Source of the DNA: Desulfobacterales bacterium
Lineage (GTDB): Bacteria; Desulfobacterota; Desulfobacteria; Desulfobacterales; DAOWNP01
Reading direction: 5' to 3'
Length of the DNA: 9,945 nucleotides
NCBI GenBank assembly: GCA_030149595.1
Contig: JASFBI010000035.1
Location: forward strand, 1-9,945
This document shows positions 1-6,390 of this stretch, piece by piece. The first letter of the stretch is position 1; each line of letters opens with the position of its first letter. The translations under genes were made by a program, and so were the position numbers. The notes under the pieces were generated by a model. That model did no database searches, was not told the DNA's origin, and saw only the letters and a list, made by a program, of their open reading frames with translations.

Positions 1-301
1 TAAATTGTATATCCATCATGGTTAACAATTGCATATAATGGGAGAATCTGTGTTGAAGACTGATTTTTTTGTATTGAAATTTATGGGCGGATTCAAAAAG
101 AAGTATATAAGTGACAAATCGTTTGGTCCGTTCTACCATCCAATACTCTTTGAAAGAATCGGTAATGGGAAAGTCCCAGTGAAGTTCTGCTTTTGCTTGG
201 GTAACAGCCCTCTTGAAACCGTCATTGGAAACTTTTTCATATGAGGCGCCCATAACGTCTTTAACAAAACTTACCAATTCTTCTTCATTTGTAAGGGCCA
301 T
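1..301 (-). CDS. Connector-like virion protein after the capsid genes (C-terminus cut off by window edge)
   Basis: This minus-strand reading frame starts with ATG at 301 and stays open for 100 codons to the left edge, so the C-terminus is missing. AGAGGT lies seven bases upstream of the start, and the start follows the stop of the 157-aa gene by 12 bases. The visible protein begins MALTNEEELV. It is mostly helical in character, with an aromatic-rich middle (HWDFPITDSFKEYW around 41-54, then VERTKRFVTYILLFESAHKF) and ends KISLQHRFSHYMQ...MMD near 79-97. There is no signal peptide or membrane segment. By position (after capsid, decoration and the FI-place gene) it sits where lambda-like phages keep head completion or head-tail connector proteins. 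The pattern of conserved aromatic and basic residues recalls a phage structural family often found there. The gene call is firm; the connector role is inferred from position. Confidence 0.75.
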   Translation of the reverse strand, partial: MALTNEEELVSFVKDVMGASYEKVSNDGFKRAVTQAKAELHWDFPITDSFKEYWMVERTKRFVTYILLFESAHKFQYKKISLQHRFSHYMQLLTMMDIQF

Positions 302-313
302 TTAGAACCTCTT

Positions 314-787
314 TTATTTAGGTGTTCTTTTTCTCAATTTTGGGGCTTTGGCTGTCTCTTTTTTAAGATTCGCTTTAACCTTTGGTTTTGTATCTTTTTT
401 CGGTTCTTCTTTTTTCGATTCTTCAACTTCTTTTTTTGATTCAGCAGGGATGACAATCTTTGGATCTATTAGACCAAGACCTTCTTCGGCGGGTGGTAAA
501 TCAATTTTTTCTTCGGGGATTTTGACTTTTTTGACTTCTTTGACTTCTTTGACAACTCTTACGACTTTTTCACCGCCTTTGGGAGCGATTGGTTGTGCAA
601 TTTCCGCATGTTCTCTAATAAGTAGTGTGTTACATCGTGAAGTATTGCGGAAGTACGTTATATGCTCTTGTAACCATTGGGGAAGATCTTCAATTGACCT
701 GCCACGAAAAACAGAACCGATGGGAACAATCTGATTCTTTGTACCTTTTTTGATTCTCAGGGTGGCTTTGGTTTTCACAACTATCAT
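314..787 (-). CDS. 157-aa virion-module protein with Lys-rich disordered tail (FI position)
   Basis: ATG at 787 is preceded by AAGGAGAT, giving a strong ribosome binding site that lies directly after the terminator that follows the capsid gene. Residues 1-65 look folded: a basic beta-type start, then a stretch around 22-40 (VPIGSVFRGRSIEDLPQWLQ) like the short phage proteins that read 'G..vp.Gsvf.g..ledLP.wl' and commonly follow the capsid gene. From about 66 to 157 the protein is low-complexity, rich in Lys, Glu, Val and Pro. It includes a short VKEVKEVKKVK repeat at 79-89, encoded by repeated TTTGACTTC on the plus strand, and ends in a very basic tail. No enzyme motif is visible. It sits where lambda has FI, a packaging and head-maturation accessory, but I see no sequence proof of that function. 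Confidence 0.8.
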   Translation of the reverse strand: MIVVKTKATLRIKKGTKNQIVPIGSVFRGRSIEDLPQWLQEHITYFRNTSRCNTLLIREHAEIAQPIAPKGGEKVVRVVKEVKEVKKVKIPEEKIDLPPAEEGLGLIDPKIVIPAESKKEVEESKKEEPKKDTKPKVKANLKKETAKAPKLRKRTPK

Positions 788-803
788 GATTGTATCTCCT
801 TAG

Positions 804-833
804 AAAAAGATGGGACACCGAAGTGTCCCATCT
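804..833 (-). terminator. Intrinsic terminator with UUCG tetraloop after the capsid gene
   Basis: Positions 808-818 and 823-833 form a perfect 11-bp stem. In minus-strand RNA it reads AGAUGGGACAC-UUCG-GUGUCCCAUCU. The loop is the unusually stable C(UUCG)G tetraloop, and the stem is followed by a run of U (808 to 804) and then CUA. It lies 20 bases past the capsid stop codon, and its U tract abuts the AAGGAG of the next gene. It is probably a partial terminator or a 3' stabilising hairpin that keeps capsid mRNA more abundant than downstream connector mRNA. Confidence 0.88.
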
Positions 834-852
834 CTAATACATCAAATGTACA

Positions 853-2079
853 TTAATAAACGGTGTAAGTGAAAGTTGTATCCGGATGATAAAGAACGGG
901 GAGTCCCTTATCCTGAATCCGGAGCCACATACCCTCGGGATCCCATTCATCTTTGGTGTCTGCAAATTTACCCCAACGCCGGTTGTTTCCGTAAGGAGCT
1001 TCCATGAACTCACCTACTTTTTCACCGTCCTGAGTGGTACTGAACATGAAGAATTTATTGTCCGCAATGAACTTTTTCTTCATGGTGACCTTGTCCTGTC
1101 CTGCAATATATGAATTGACGGGAGCGGTATCAACAGTTACCGTACCCAATTCAACATCAACAGCAGAAATTGTGGAGTCTTCCCAGATATTCACCTGAGC
1201 CATGTTGTAGAAGCGGAGTTCTCCACCAACAGCAAAATCGGAAGCATCATCAACGGGGATAACGGTAGTAACACCACCAGTTACAGGCCCGGTAAGATAT
1301 GCAGGGACTTCATACAGATCATCATAGATGACCAGGGGACCAACACCCAGAAGGGTACCAAGAACCTGAGCGGGCTGGGCAAAAAGATCGCCATTACCAA
1401 ATGCAGATTTCTGGAGAAGATCCTGGATAGCAGATTTGAACATCAGGACTTTCAGAACTTCACTGTTACACATGGCAACGAGTGATGATACCCCGGCATC
1501 ATCAGCCAGGATACGTTTGGCATCAAAAATGTCTTCAACCGGGTTACTGTCTGCATGAACAACGTCCCACGCATCGTTACCGGTAAGAGTCACTTTATGA
1601 CTTTCAGGGATTCCGTAATTGACGGTAAACTTTGCTCCGCCTTTCTGTATATAGGAGAAAGCCCCTTCACTGAACATCTGAGACATCATCCATTCACGCC
1701 TACGCTGGATACGATAGTCAAGTTTCTTGGTACCACGAGCAAGCTTACGCTCTGCGGACTGATACGTGGCCCAAGAACCTGGCTCCCGCATGTTGTTCAG
1801 AAATTCTTCATCAAAGTACATCTTTTCTTTGTAAAATGCCGCCTTTGCACTTGCTTCACCAAGACCGTCAACACCAACTGCGGGTGCCACAGTACCAGGG
1901 GCAACAAACGGAGTCATTCCAGCAGAACCATATTCAATTTCCCATCTTATTGTATCCGAGTCATACTGCACTGTCGGAAACAAATTGGAGAAGAACATAT
2001 CGGGAGCTTTATCCAGTTTAGAGATAAGCTTGTTCAGTGTCTCCAGTTTCAGAGAGGGGATACCTTCAGAACCTTTCAT
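853..2079 (-). CDS. Major capsid protein, lambda gpE type
   Basis: This is the main shell protein of the phage head, 408 aa. The lambda gpE-type pattern is clear: an N-terminal region with MTPFVAPGTVAP (55-66), MYFDEEFLNNMREPG (87-101), then a basic helix with RKLARGTKKLDYRIQRRREWM (111-131), a FTVNYGIPE strand (151-159) and a DPVEDI-like helix (NPVEDIFDAKRIL 179-191). Residues about 265-335 form a beta-rich stretch (TTVIPVDDASDFAVGGELRF...), which looks like an inserted domain. The C-terminus returns to the conserved shell fold with EAPYGNNRRWGKF and LPVLYHPDTTF. The start ATG at 2079 has AGGAGG eight bases upstream, and that site overlaps the TAG stop of the decoration gene. The capsid gene follows decoration by 12 bases and is followed by a strong terminator hairpin. 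Length is slightly above lambda gpE (341 aa), as expected with an insertion. Confidence 0.93.
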   Translation of the reverse strand: MKGSEGIPSLKLETLNKLISKLDKAPDMFFSNLFPTVQYDSDTIRWEIEYGSAGMTPFVAPGTVAPAVGVDGLGEASAKAAFYKEKMYFDEEFLNNMREPGSWATYQSAERKLARGTKKLDYRIQRRREWMMSQMFSEGAFSYIQKGGAKFTVNYGIPESHKVTLTGNDAWDVVHADSNPVEDIFDAKRILADDAGVSSLVAMCNSEVLKVLMFKSAIQDLLQKSAFGNGDLFAQPAQVLGTLLGVGPLVIYDDLYEVPAYLTGPVTGGVTTVIPVDDASDFAVGGELRFYNMAQVNIWEDSTISAVDVELGTVTVDTAPVNSYIAGQDKVTMKKKFIADNKFFMFSTTQDGEKVGEFMEAPYGNNRRWGKFADTKDEWDPEGMWLRIQDKGLPVLYHPDTTFTYTVY

Positions 2080-2091
2080 GTTGTTACCCTC

Positions 2092-2784
2092 CTATTTCAA
2101 TATTGTAAAACGACCATCATCAACACTACCAAGATCTGCTTTGGCTGCGGCATCATACCCAATCAACGAAGCGGTATAAAGAATAGCATTTGACAGAACA
2201 ACGGAAGTCAGTGCCCCAATGGCAAATTCACCTGTACCAGAGTCAATATCAGCATCAAGAACGAATTTTGCTTCGGAGAACGGGGTAGAAGCACCAGCAC
2301 TATTAATGAAAACATTGGCATATTTTGCGGTGGTTAAATCATCAATGGTCGCCACCGCATCCGTGACAACTATTGCAGCCTGCGTACCATTAACAGCAGT
2401 TCTGTCAATAGATACGATAGCACCAAGATCCTCAAAAGAATCCCCACCAATAATTAACTCATCACCAACCTGAAATTTGTAAGAATCTTCAATCCCCACA
2501 AGTACAGTTGTAGACGCTGTTGCATCAGCAACCAGATACGCCTTAGCATTGGTGTTATTGGAAGCAACAAGGGTTTCTGGGTACGGATAAAGATTACCAG
2601 TAATGGAACAAACAGACATCACCGTTCCAGCTTTGACAGCACCATAGCCAGCTTTAACAGTTTTATCCAAGATCAAAGCAATATCCCTTACACTGTGAAA
2701 CAGAGGTTTAATCCCAGGTCCTTGCGGTACTCTGTTATGTTGGGGAATACTACCACCTAAACGGGCATCAGATCTAATGGCCAT
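2092..2784 (-). CDS. Capsid decoration (head-stabilising) protein, gpD position
   Basis: This 230-aa protein lies between protease/scaffold and capsid genes, exactly where lambda has D. The N-terminus (MAIRSDARLGG) is extended and Arg-containing, followed by VKAGYGAVKAGTVM (43-56), which matches the 'G.lkaGtVl' strand-turn typical of phage head-decoration proteins. The rest is beta-rich with Ala, Thr, Val and Asp, and ends DDGRFTILK. Residues about 91-160 (STTVLVGIEDSYKFQVGDELII...) resemble the insertion in the capsid protein encoded next door. No enzyme motif is present. The start ATG at 2784 has AAGGAGG eight bases upstream, formed by the last codons of the protease gene, so translation is probably coupled. 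The stop is TAG at 2092-2094 and forms part of the capsid gene's Shine-Dalgarno sequence. It is far longer than lambda gpD (110 aa), so it may carry an extra surface domain. Confidence 0.8.
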   Translation of the reverse strand: MAIRSDARLGGSIPQHNRVPQGPGIKPLFHSVRDIALILDKTVKAGYGAVKAGTVMSVCSITGNLYPYPETLVASNNTNAKAYLVADATASTTVLVGIEDSYKFQVGDELIIGGDSFEDLGAIVSIDRTAVNGTQAAIVVTDAVATIDDLTTAKYANVFINSAGASTPFSEAKFVLDADIDSGTGEFAIGALTSVVLSNAILYTASLIGYDAAAKADLGSVDDGRFTILK

Positions 2785-2787
2785 GAT

Positions 2788-3333
2788 TTATGCCTCCTTT
2801 TTAGTCTGAATATGACCCAACATACGTTCAACATCTGCATCAGCAGAGGTATCTTCGTTTGTTTTAGGAGGAGTGGACATGCCTTGAATGGGTTCAGACG
2901 AACCAAGTGTATCTTCCCATTCTTTAACTTCGACATTGACAGCAGCGGTAAAAGCCGCAACGTCCAATTTCCCATCCGTCATATGTTTATTATAATCAAT
3001 CGGGGTAACCTTGGAATGGATACGTTCCGGAATGGAACTTGCAGTCAAAGCACCAGACATGATTCCACTTGCCTGAGTTTTAAGGGCTTCCTCGTCACGG
3101 AGAACATCTCTTTTTTCCAGAGCAACAACCCTGGTGGAAAGACCTTCTTCACTTGTCTGAGAAGCGGCCAACTTTGCGGCGAGTTCCGTATTCTCTGCTT
3201 TAGAAGCGGTAAGGGCTTCCTGTGCGGACAAAAGCTCCGCATCACTTGCAGAAGTATCCGGAGTTACCGAAGCCACAACCTGATCATATACATCTTTATG
3301 ATCAGCTTTCAGCTTGTCAACAGTCAATTTCAT
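2788..3333 (-). CDS. Nested in-frame scaffold protein (Nu3-like) inside the protease gene
   Basis: An internal ATG at 3333 (Met277 of the protease, MKLTVDKLKADHK) would give a 181-aa protein identical to the protease C-terminus. The ATG is preceded by AAGGAGA and seven more bases (AAGGAGATTTCGCAATG), a ribosome binding site as good as any in the operon and coded inside the gene. The product starts with charged helix, has a long Ala/Glu/Lys coiled-coil-like segment and a polar C-terminal tail. This suits a scaffold that is needed in many more copies than the protease. Lambda uses the same arrangement, with Nu3 nested in C. I see the start signal directly; use of that start is inferred. Confidence 0.72.
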   Translation of the reverse strand: MKLTVDKLKADHKDVYDQVVASVTPDTSASDAELLSAQEALTASKAENTELAAKLAASQTSEEGLSTRVVALEKRDVLRDEEALKTQASGIMSGALTASSIPERIHSKVTPIDYNKHMTDGKLDVAAFTAAVNVEVKEWEDTLGSSEPIQGMSTPPKTNEDTSADADVERMLGHIQTKKEA

Positions 3334-4161
3334 TGCGAAATCTCCTTCTTCATATTCGTTATTTTCTGCCATAAGCTCCTCAAAAGAGCCTAACCTATCG
3401 GCCATTCCGGCAGATACGGCTTTTTGGCCTACCAATACTCCACCTTTTCCGAAGTCACTCCTTACGGTTGCTTCCGAAACACCTCTGTTACCAGCAATTG
3501 TGCTGATAAAAACATCGGCAAGATCATCAAGCTCCGCGGTAATAACTTTTTTGCCCTGCTCCGTAGAAACATCGGGGCGTTTGTTCGGGCTTGCGGTATT
3601 TACTATTTCGATGTAACCGTCATTGTCTTCCTGGGGATTAGGATAAGCAACAACTACACCGACACTCCCAACTCTTGAGGTGGCATCGAGGACAATCTCG
3701 TCCGCTGCGGAAGCAAGCCAGTATGCCGCCGAAGCACCTACACCACCTACATAAGCTGTAATTGGTTTTTCTTTAGAAACTTCCGCAATAAAATTGGAGG
3801 CTTCATTTATTCCAGTAACTGTTCCACCAGGACTATCAACATCTAATACAATGGATTCAACATCTGGATTATCAATAAGTTTTTGGACATCTTGTGTGAA
3901 GTCCGTTAAAGTCATACCAATACCTAAGTATTCGGTTAAGAAGTTAGGTCGGGCAAAAATAGGACCATGCACTGGAACAATAGCTTTAGATCCTCTAATA
4001 GTGGCAGAGCGAGTACCCATCAAACGGTCAGATTTTAAAACCTCAAGCATTTTTGGGTCGGCGGTAGGGTCACCGCCTAGGAAACTCTGAACCATCATTT
4101 CAAGCCAGGCCTCTTCTATTAACCAAGGTTCATTCAATAGAGAAGCTAAAAACTTTTTCAC
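2788..4161 (-). CDS. S49 prohead protease with C-terminal scaffold domain, lambda gpC type
   Basis: This 457-aa protein processes the prohead during maturation. The N-terminal half is an S49 (SppA-like) serine peptidase: ATIRGSKAIVPVHGPI (53-68), the oxyanion loop LDVDSPGG (106-113), the nucleophile Ser144 in GASAAYW, SVGVV (166-170), and the probable general-base Lys194 in SPNKRPDVST. Residues about 302-365 are Ala/Glu/Lys-rich and likely coiled coil. Residues to 457 end in a polar tail, as expected of an internal scaffold. The start is GTG at 4161 with AAGGAGG six bases upstream. A second translation start with its own strong Shine-Dalgarno lies in frame at Met277, so the gene probably also makes a free scaffold. 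It follows the 112-aa gene by 21 bases, and its last codons carry the decoration gene's ribosome binding site. It is close in design to lambda C/Nu3. Confidence 0.92.
   Translation of the reverse strand: MKKFLASLLNEPWLIEEAWLEMMVQSFLGGDPTADPKMLEVLKSDRLMGTRSATIRGSKAIVPVHGPIFARPNFLTEYLGIGMTLTDFTQDVQKLIDNPDVESIVLDVDSPGGTVTGINEASNFIAEVSKEKPITAYVGGVGASAAYWLASAADEIVLDATSRVGSVGVVVAYPNPQEDNDGYIEIVNTASPNKRPDVSTEQGKKVITAELDDLADVFISTIAGNRGVSEATVRSDFGKGGVLVGQKAVSAGMADRLGSFEELMAENNEYEEGDFAMKLTVDKLKADHKDVYDQVVASVTPDTSASDAELLSAQEALTASKAENTELAAKLAASQTSEEGLSTRVVALEKRDVLRDEEALKTQASGIMSGALTASSIPERIHSKVTPIDYNKHMTDGKLDVAAFTAAVNVEVKEWEDTLGSSEPIQGMSTPPKTNEDTSADADVERMLGHIQTKKEA
3334..3348 (-). promoter_or_regulatory. 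Internal Shine-Dalgarno for the nested scaffold
   Basis: On the minus strand the sequence reads GAAGGAGATTTCGCA directly before ATG 3333, with eight bases between AAGGAG and the start. It is inside the protease coding region (codons for EEGDFA), where no ribosome binding site is required. It decides the nested scaffold start. Confidence 0.75.
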
Positions 4162-4182
4162 CTGTGTCCTCCTTCTAATTAT

Positions 4183-4521
4183 TTAAGCTGTCTTAGATAC
4201 ATCATCCTTCAGCAACATAGACCCTTCAAGTATTGTTTGTACAACACCTGACAAGGCAATGTCAATGGCATAATTATAAATACCTAAATCGGTTACCACA
4301 GTTGTTTGAGAAGAGGTCATTAATAATGTCAACTTAGTGTTATTTTCCGATAGTACTCCGCCAATAGCAAACTTAACGGAATCATCTGCTACAAGTGTCA
4401 TGCCACCTTCTACTGTATAAGTCTCACCAGCTTCTAAGGTAATGTAAATATCCTCTAATAAAATAACCTCAAAAAAAGTAGAACCTTTTCTTAAAATATA
4501 ATCTCTTTTAAAAATATTCAT
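4183..4521 (-). CDS. 112-aa beta-rich structural protein between portal and protease
   Basis: ATG at 4521 overlaps the portal stop as ATGA, and AAGAGGA lies just upstream within the portal's last codons, so translation is likely coupled to portal. The protein is 112 aa and alternates beta strands: LRKGSTFFEVILLEDIYITLEAGETYTVEGG, then VKFAIGG, TKLTLLMTS, and ends GIYNYAIDIALSGVVQTILEGSMLLKDDVSK. This 'G.Y.Y.i.i...g.vqtileG.m.v..dVs' ending recalls small Ig-like phage domains seen at the N-terminus of baseplate or fibre proteins (BppU-N type) and as stand-alone genes. That likeness is from memory of the pattern and not from a search. No lambda counterpart occupies this position. It may be a capsid accessory or head fibre; function is unknown. 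Confidence 0.78.
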   Translation of the reverse strand: MNIFKRDYILRKGSTFFEVILLEDIYITLEAGETYTVEGGMTLVADDSVKFAIGGVLSENNTKLTLLMTSSQTTVVTDLGIYNYAIDIALSGVVQTILEGSMLLKDDVSKTA

Positions 4522-6185
4522 TTTTTCCTCTTTTTCAAAATTTGAGTTCCTTTAGGATCCTCTTTTTTAGGGGCAGGTTTTACTTCTCCCGGTTTAGTTT
4601 GATTTTCTGGCAAAGTTGGTTCTTGTGCACCTTCTTGAATCGCATCCAGTTCCGCAGTTAATGGAAGATCTGGCATTAACTCTTCCTCAGTCTCATAGAG
4701 CAACCTGTTCTTGTTGTATTTAGCGAAACCAAGTTTCTTAGCAATGACGGATCTTGGGATACCAAGCACTTCAACAACACTTGGATGTTTAACTCCAAGA
4801 TAGGCCCTTGCTTTTCCTTCAACATCACCAATTTCAGACGTTGGGAAGTCAAAGTCAATTAACTCCCAGGGAGGGTAAATGACATTTTTAAAGACTGGTT
4901 TCTTGTCTTTAAATTCAGTGGCTTGTTTGACCTTAAATTTCAAGGAGAAATTAATCATCTTATTCTTGAGGACAAAGATACTTCTCCAGAAGTCGTATTT
5001 CATAAACCGTTCAAAGAAAGCAATTTCATGGAACTGTCTATCGGATTGAGGTCCTCTGGAAGCTTTAACACCAGAGAAAGTATCCCCTTTTGTCTGACCA
5101 GTGACCATATCTTCTGGTTTATTCAGTCCAGAAGTGATCATGTGCATGATATCAGTGTCTTGCTCTGATATAGTAGGCAAACTTGGATTCTTACATTCAA
5201 TGGTAACACCTGGAGGAAGTATCAATGTACCGCCGGGAGTCTTCTTTGCAGTCAACCCTGTATCTTTTTTCTGCTCAGGTGTCATCTTCAACCATGTACG
5301 GAAAGCTTTTGTATCTGTTAAACTGACAACCCAGAGATAAGAACCGGCTGATTTTTTATGATCAATCTCCCATTTCTTGAGATTAACATAATGGTTAATC
5401 CATTCAAGTGTTGTGGAAATGTGAGATAAATTCCTGGGAGTAAGAAAACCACGATCCCAAGAGACAATAAATGTTTTATAACCGCCCATTTTGTCGTATT
5501 TTTTACCTTTTCCTTTAGCTGATTTTAGCTGATTATCAGTTATTTTGGAGTTTTTCTTCACCAAAGTGCCAAATTCAGGGTAATGTGCAACATAAACGGA
5601 CGGAAAAACTTGAGTTTCTACCTTTCCAGCGTTATTTTTGATATTAAATCTATAAAAAATGGGCATTGTAAGCTTCTGGGGATGAAAATGAATACCAGAA
5701 TCGTAATCACCGCCTCCTTTTAGAGAAGAAGGGTCCATAAAATCAACTTCAACGAAGCCATCGGTATGAACGGTTAATGCCAAGAATAATTCACCCTCAA
5801 CTTCACTCCTGGCAACGTATTTGGGAATGTTTTTATACAATTCGTTCCTGATATCATACATTTCCTCGTATATGGCATCATGGATCTCTGGAATTTCACA
5901 AGCAGTATCCCAACCATAACCAGTAATACCCCCCATGACATCTCGGACATGTGAATTAAGATGTGGGTTAGTATTGAACTTATCCCAACAACTCTTTTGC
6001 AGTTCTGGGAACTTTTTAAAGTTACCTGTGTGAACACCCATGGCAAAACCGTCTTCATCTAAAGTCTGGTTGTTTTCTTTGGTGGGACTTTGCCATGGTG
6101 CGAAAGCCTGGGCTGCATACTGTAAAACATCCGCTGGCATGGTGTCGATTGCCGCATCGAACTCTTCCTGTGTTAATTCCTTCAT
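4518..6185 (-). CDS. Portal protein
   Basis: This is the dodecameric ring protein at the packaging vertex through which DNA enters and leaves, 555 aa. The call rests on position (between large terminase and S49 protease), on length typical for portals, and on portal-like segments: LNSHVRDVMGGITGYGW (76-92) in the wing, VARSEVEGELFLALTV (124-139), a stem/crown region with GGTLILPPGVTIECKNPSLPT (318-338), and a long helix following it with DIMHMITSGLNKPEDMVTG (345-363). The last roughly 50 residues are a Pro/Glu/Lys-rich disordered tail ending KKRKK. The ATG at 6185 has AAGGAG six bases upstream. The stop TGA overlaps the next gene as ATGA. No frameshift or internal stop is seen. Confidence 0.88.
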   Translation of the reverse strand: MKELTQEEFDAAIDTMPADVLQYAAQAFAPWQSPTKENNQTLDEDGFAMGVHTGNFKKFPELQKSCWDKFNTNPHLNSHVRDVMGGITGYGWDTACEIPEIHDAIYEEMYDIRNELYKNIPKYVARSEVEGELFLALTVHTDGFVEVDFMDPSSLKGGGDYDSGIHFHPQKLTMPIFYRFNIKNNAGKVETQVFPSVYVAHYPEFGTLVKKNSKITDNQLKSAKGKGKKYDKMGGYKTFIVSWDRGFLTPRNLSHISTTLEWINHYVNLKKWEIDHKKSAGSYLWVVSLTDTKAFRTWLKMTPEQKKDTGLTAKKTPGGTLILPPGVTIECKNPSLPTISEQDTDIMHMITSGLNKPEDMVTGQTKGDTFSGVKASRGPQSDRQFHEIAFFERFMKYDFWRSIFVLKNKMINFSLKFKVKQATEFKDKKPVFKNVIYPPWELIDFDFPTSEIGDVEGKARAYLGVKHPSVVEVLGIPRSVIAKKLGFAKYNKNRLLYETEEELMPDLPLTAELDAIQEGAQEPTLPENQTKPGEVKPAPKKEDPKGTQILKKRKK

Positions 6186-6198
6186 CTTGAACTCCTTA

Positions 6199-6282
6199 TT
6201 ATATTATTCCGCACATATAAGCGGGACTGTTCTCCCCAAAAACACTCCAATCTAAACTACTCCACAGCAAGGCAATGAGCAT
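6199..6282 (-). CDS. Possible 27-aa ORF just before portal
   Basis: From ATG at 6282 the frame reads MLIALLWSSLDWSVFGENSP and stops with TAA at 6199-6201, directly before the portal's AAGGAG. Tight packing of a stop against the next ribosome binding site is the rule in this operon, and the peptide looks protein-like (a hydrophobic start and a WSVFGENSPAY stretch). Against it, there is no Shine-Dalgarno before this ATG, which lies five bases after a perfect inverted repeat. It occupies the place of lambda W, but it is much shorter than gpW (68 aa) and I claim no homology. Confidence 0.3.
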   Translation of the reverse strand: MLIALLWSSLDWSVFGENSPAYMCGII

Positions 6283-6368
6283 AGACTAATATAATCTATG
6301 GTGATCTCAATATAACCATAGATTATATTACCGGCTACAGATCCTTTCTGTACTTGCTTATTTTCCAT
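6252..6368 (-). CDS. Possible 38-aa ORF between terminase and portal
   Basis: ATG at 6368 opens a frame of 38 codons (MENKQVQKGSVAGNIIYG...) ending in TAG at 6252-6254. A weak AGGT lies about nine bases upstream. It runs straight through the 16-bp inverted repeat, which it translates as NIIYGYIEITIDYI. It overlaps the 27-aa ORF in another frame by about 31 bases. The two could be one small gene interrupted by a frameshift (38-aa frame for the start, 27-aa frame for the end), two overlapping genes, or chance. Confidence 0.25.
   Translation of the reverse strand: MENKQVQKGSVAGNIIYGYIEITIDYISLCSLPCCGVV
6287..6330. repeat. Perfect 16-bp inverted repeat with 12-nt loop
   Basis: Positions 6287-6302 (TAATATAATCTATGGT) are the exact reverse complement of 6315-6330, separated by GATCTCAATATA. 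Each arm contains TATAAT. No T-run follows on either strand, so it is not a classic terminator. It may be an operator, an RNA hairpin for processing between terminase and portal messages, or a hairpin affecting the small ORF that starts at 6282. Confidence 0.85.
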
Positions 6369-6390
6369 TTAAACAAACCTGTATAATTCT

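Noticed and set aside
348..734. 128-codon plus-strand frame opposite the 157-aa gene
   Set aside because: It is the Ser/Phe/Thr-rich mirror of the Lys/Glu-rich tail, as expected of a shadow frame.
1555..2193. 212-codon plus-strand frame across the capsid and decoration genes
   Set aside because: It is antisense to two well-supported structural genes, Cys/His/Thr-rich with no coherent domain, and has no ribosome binding site.
2757..2975. 72-codon minus-strand frame bridging the protease end and decoration start
   Set aside because: It lies in another frame of the protease scaffold tail; the protease and decoration genes each have clear starts and stops there.
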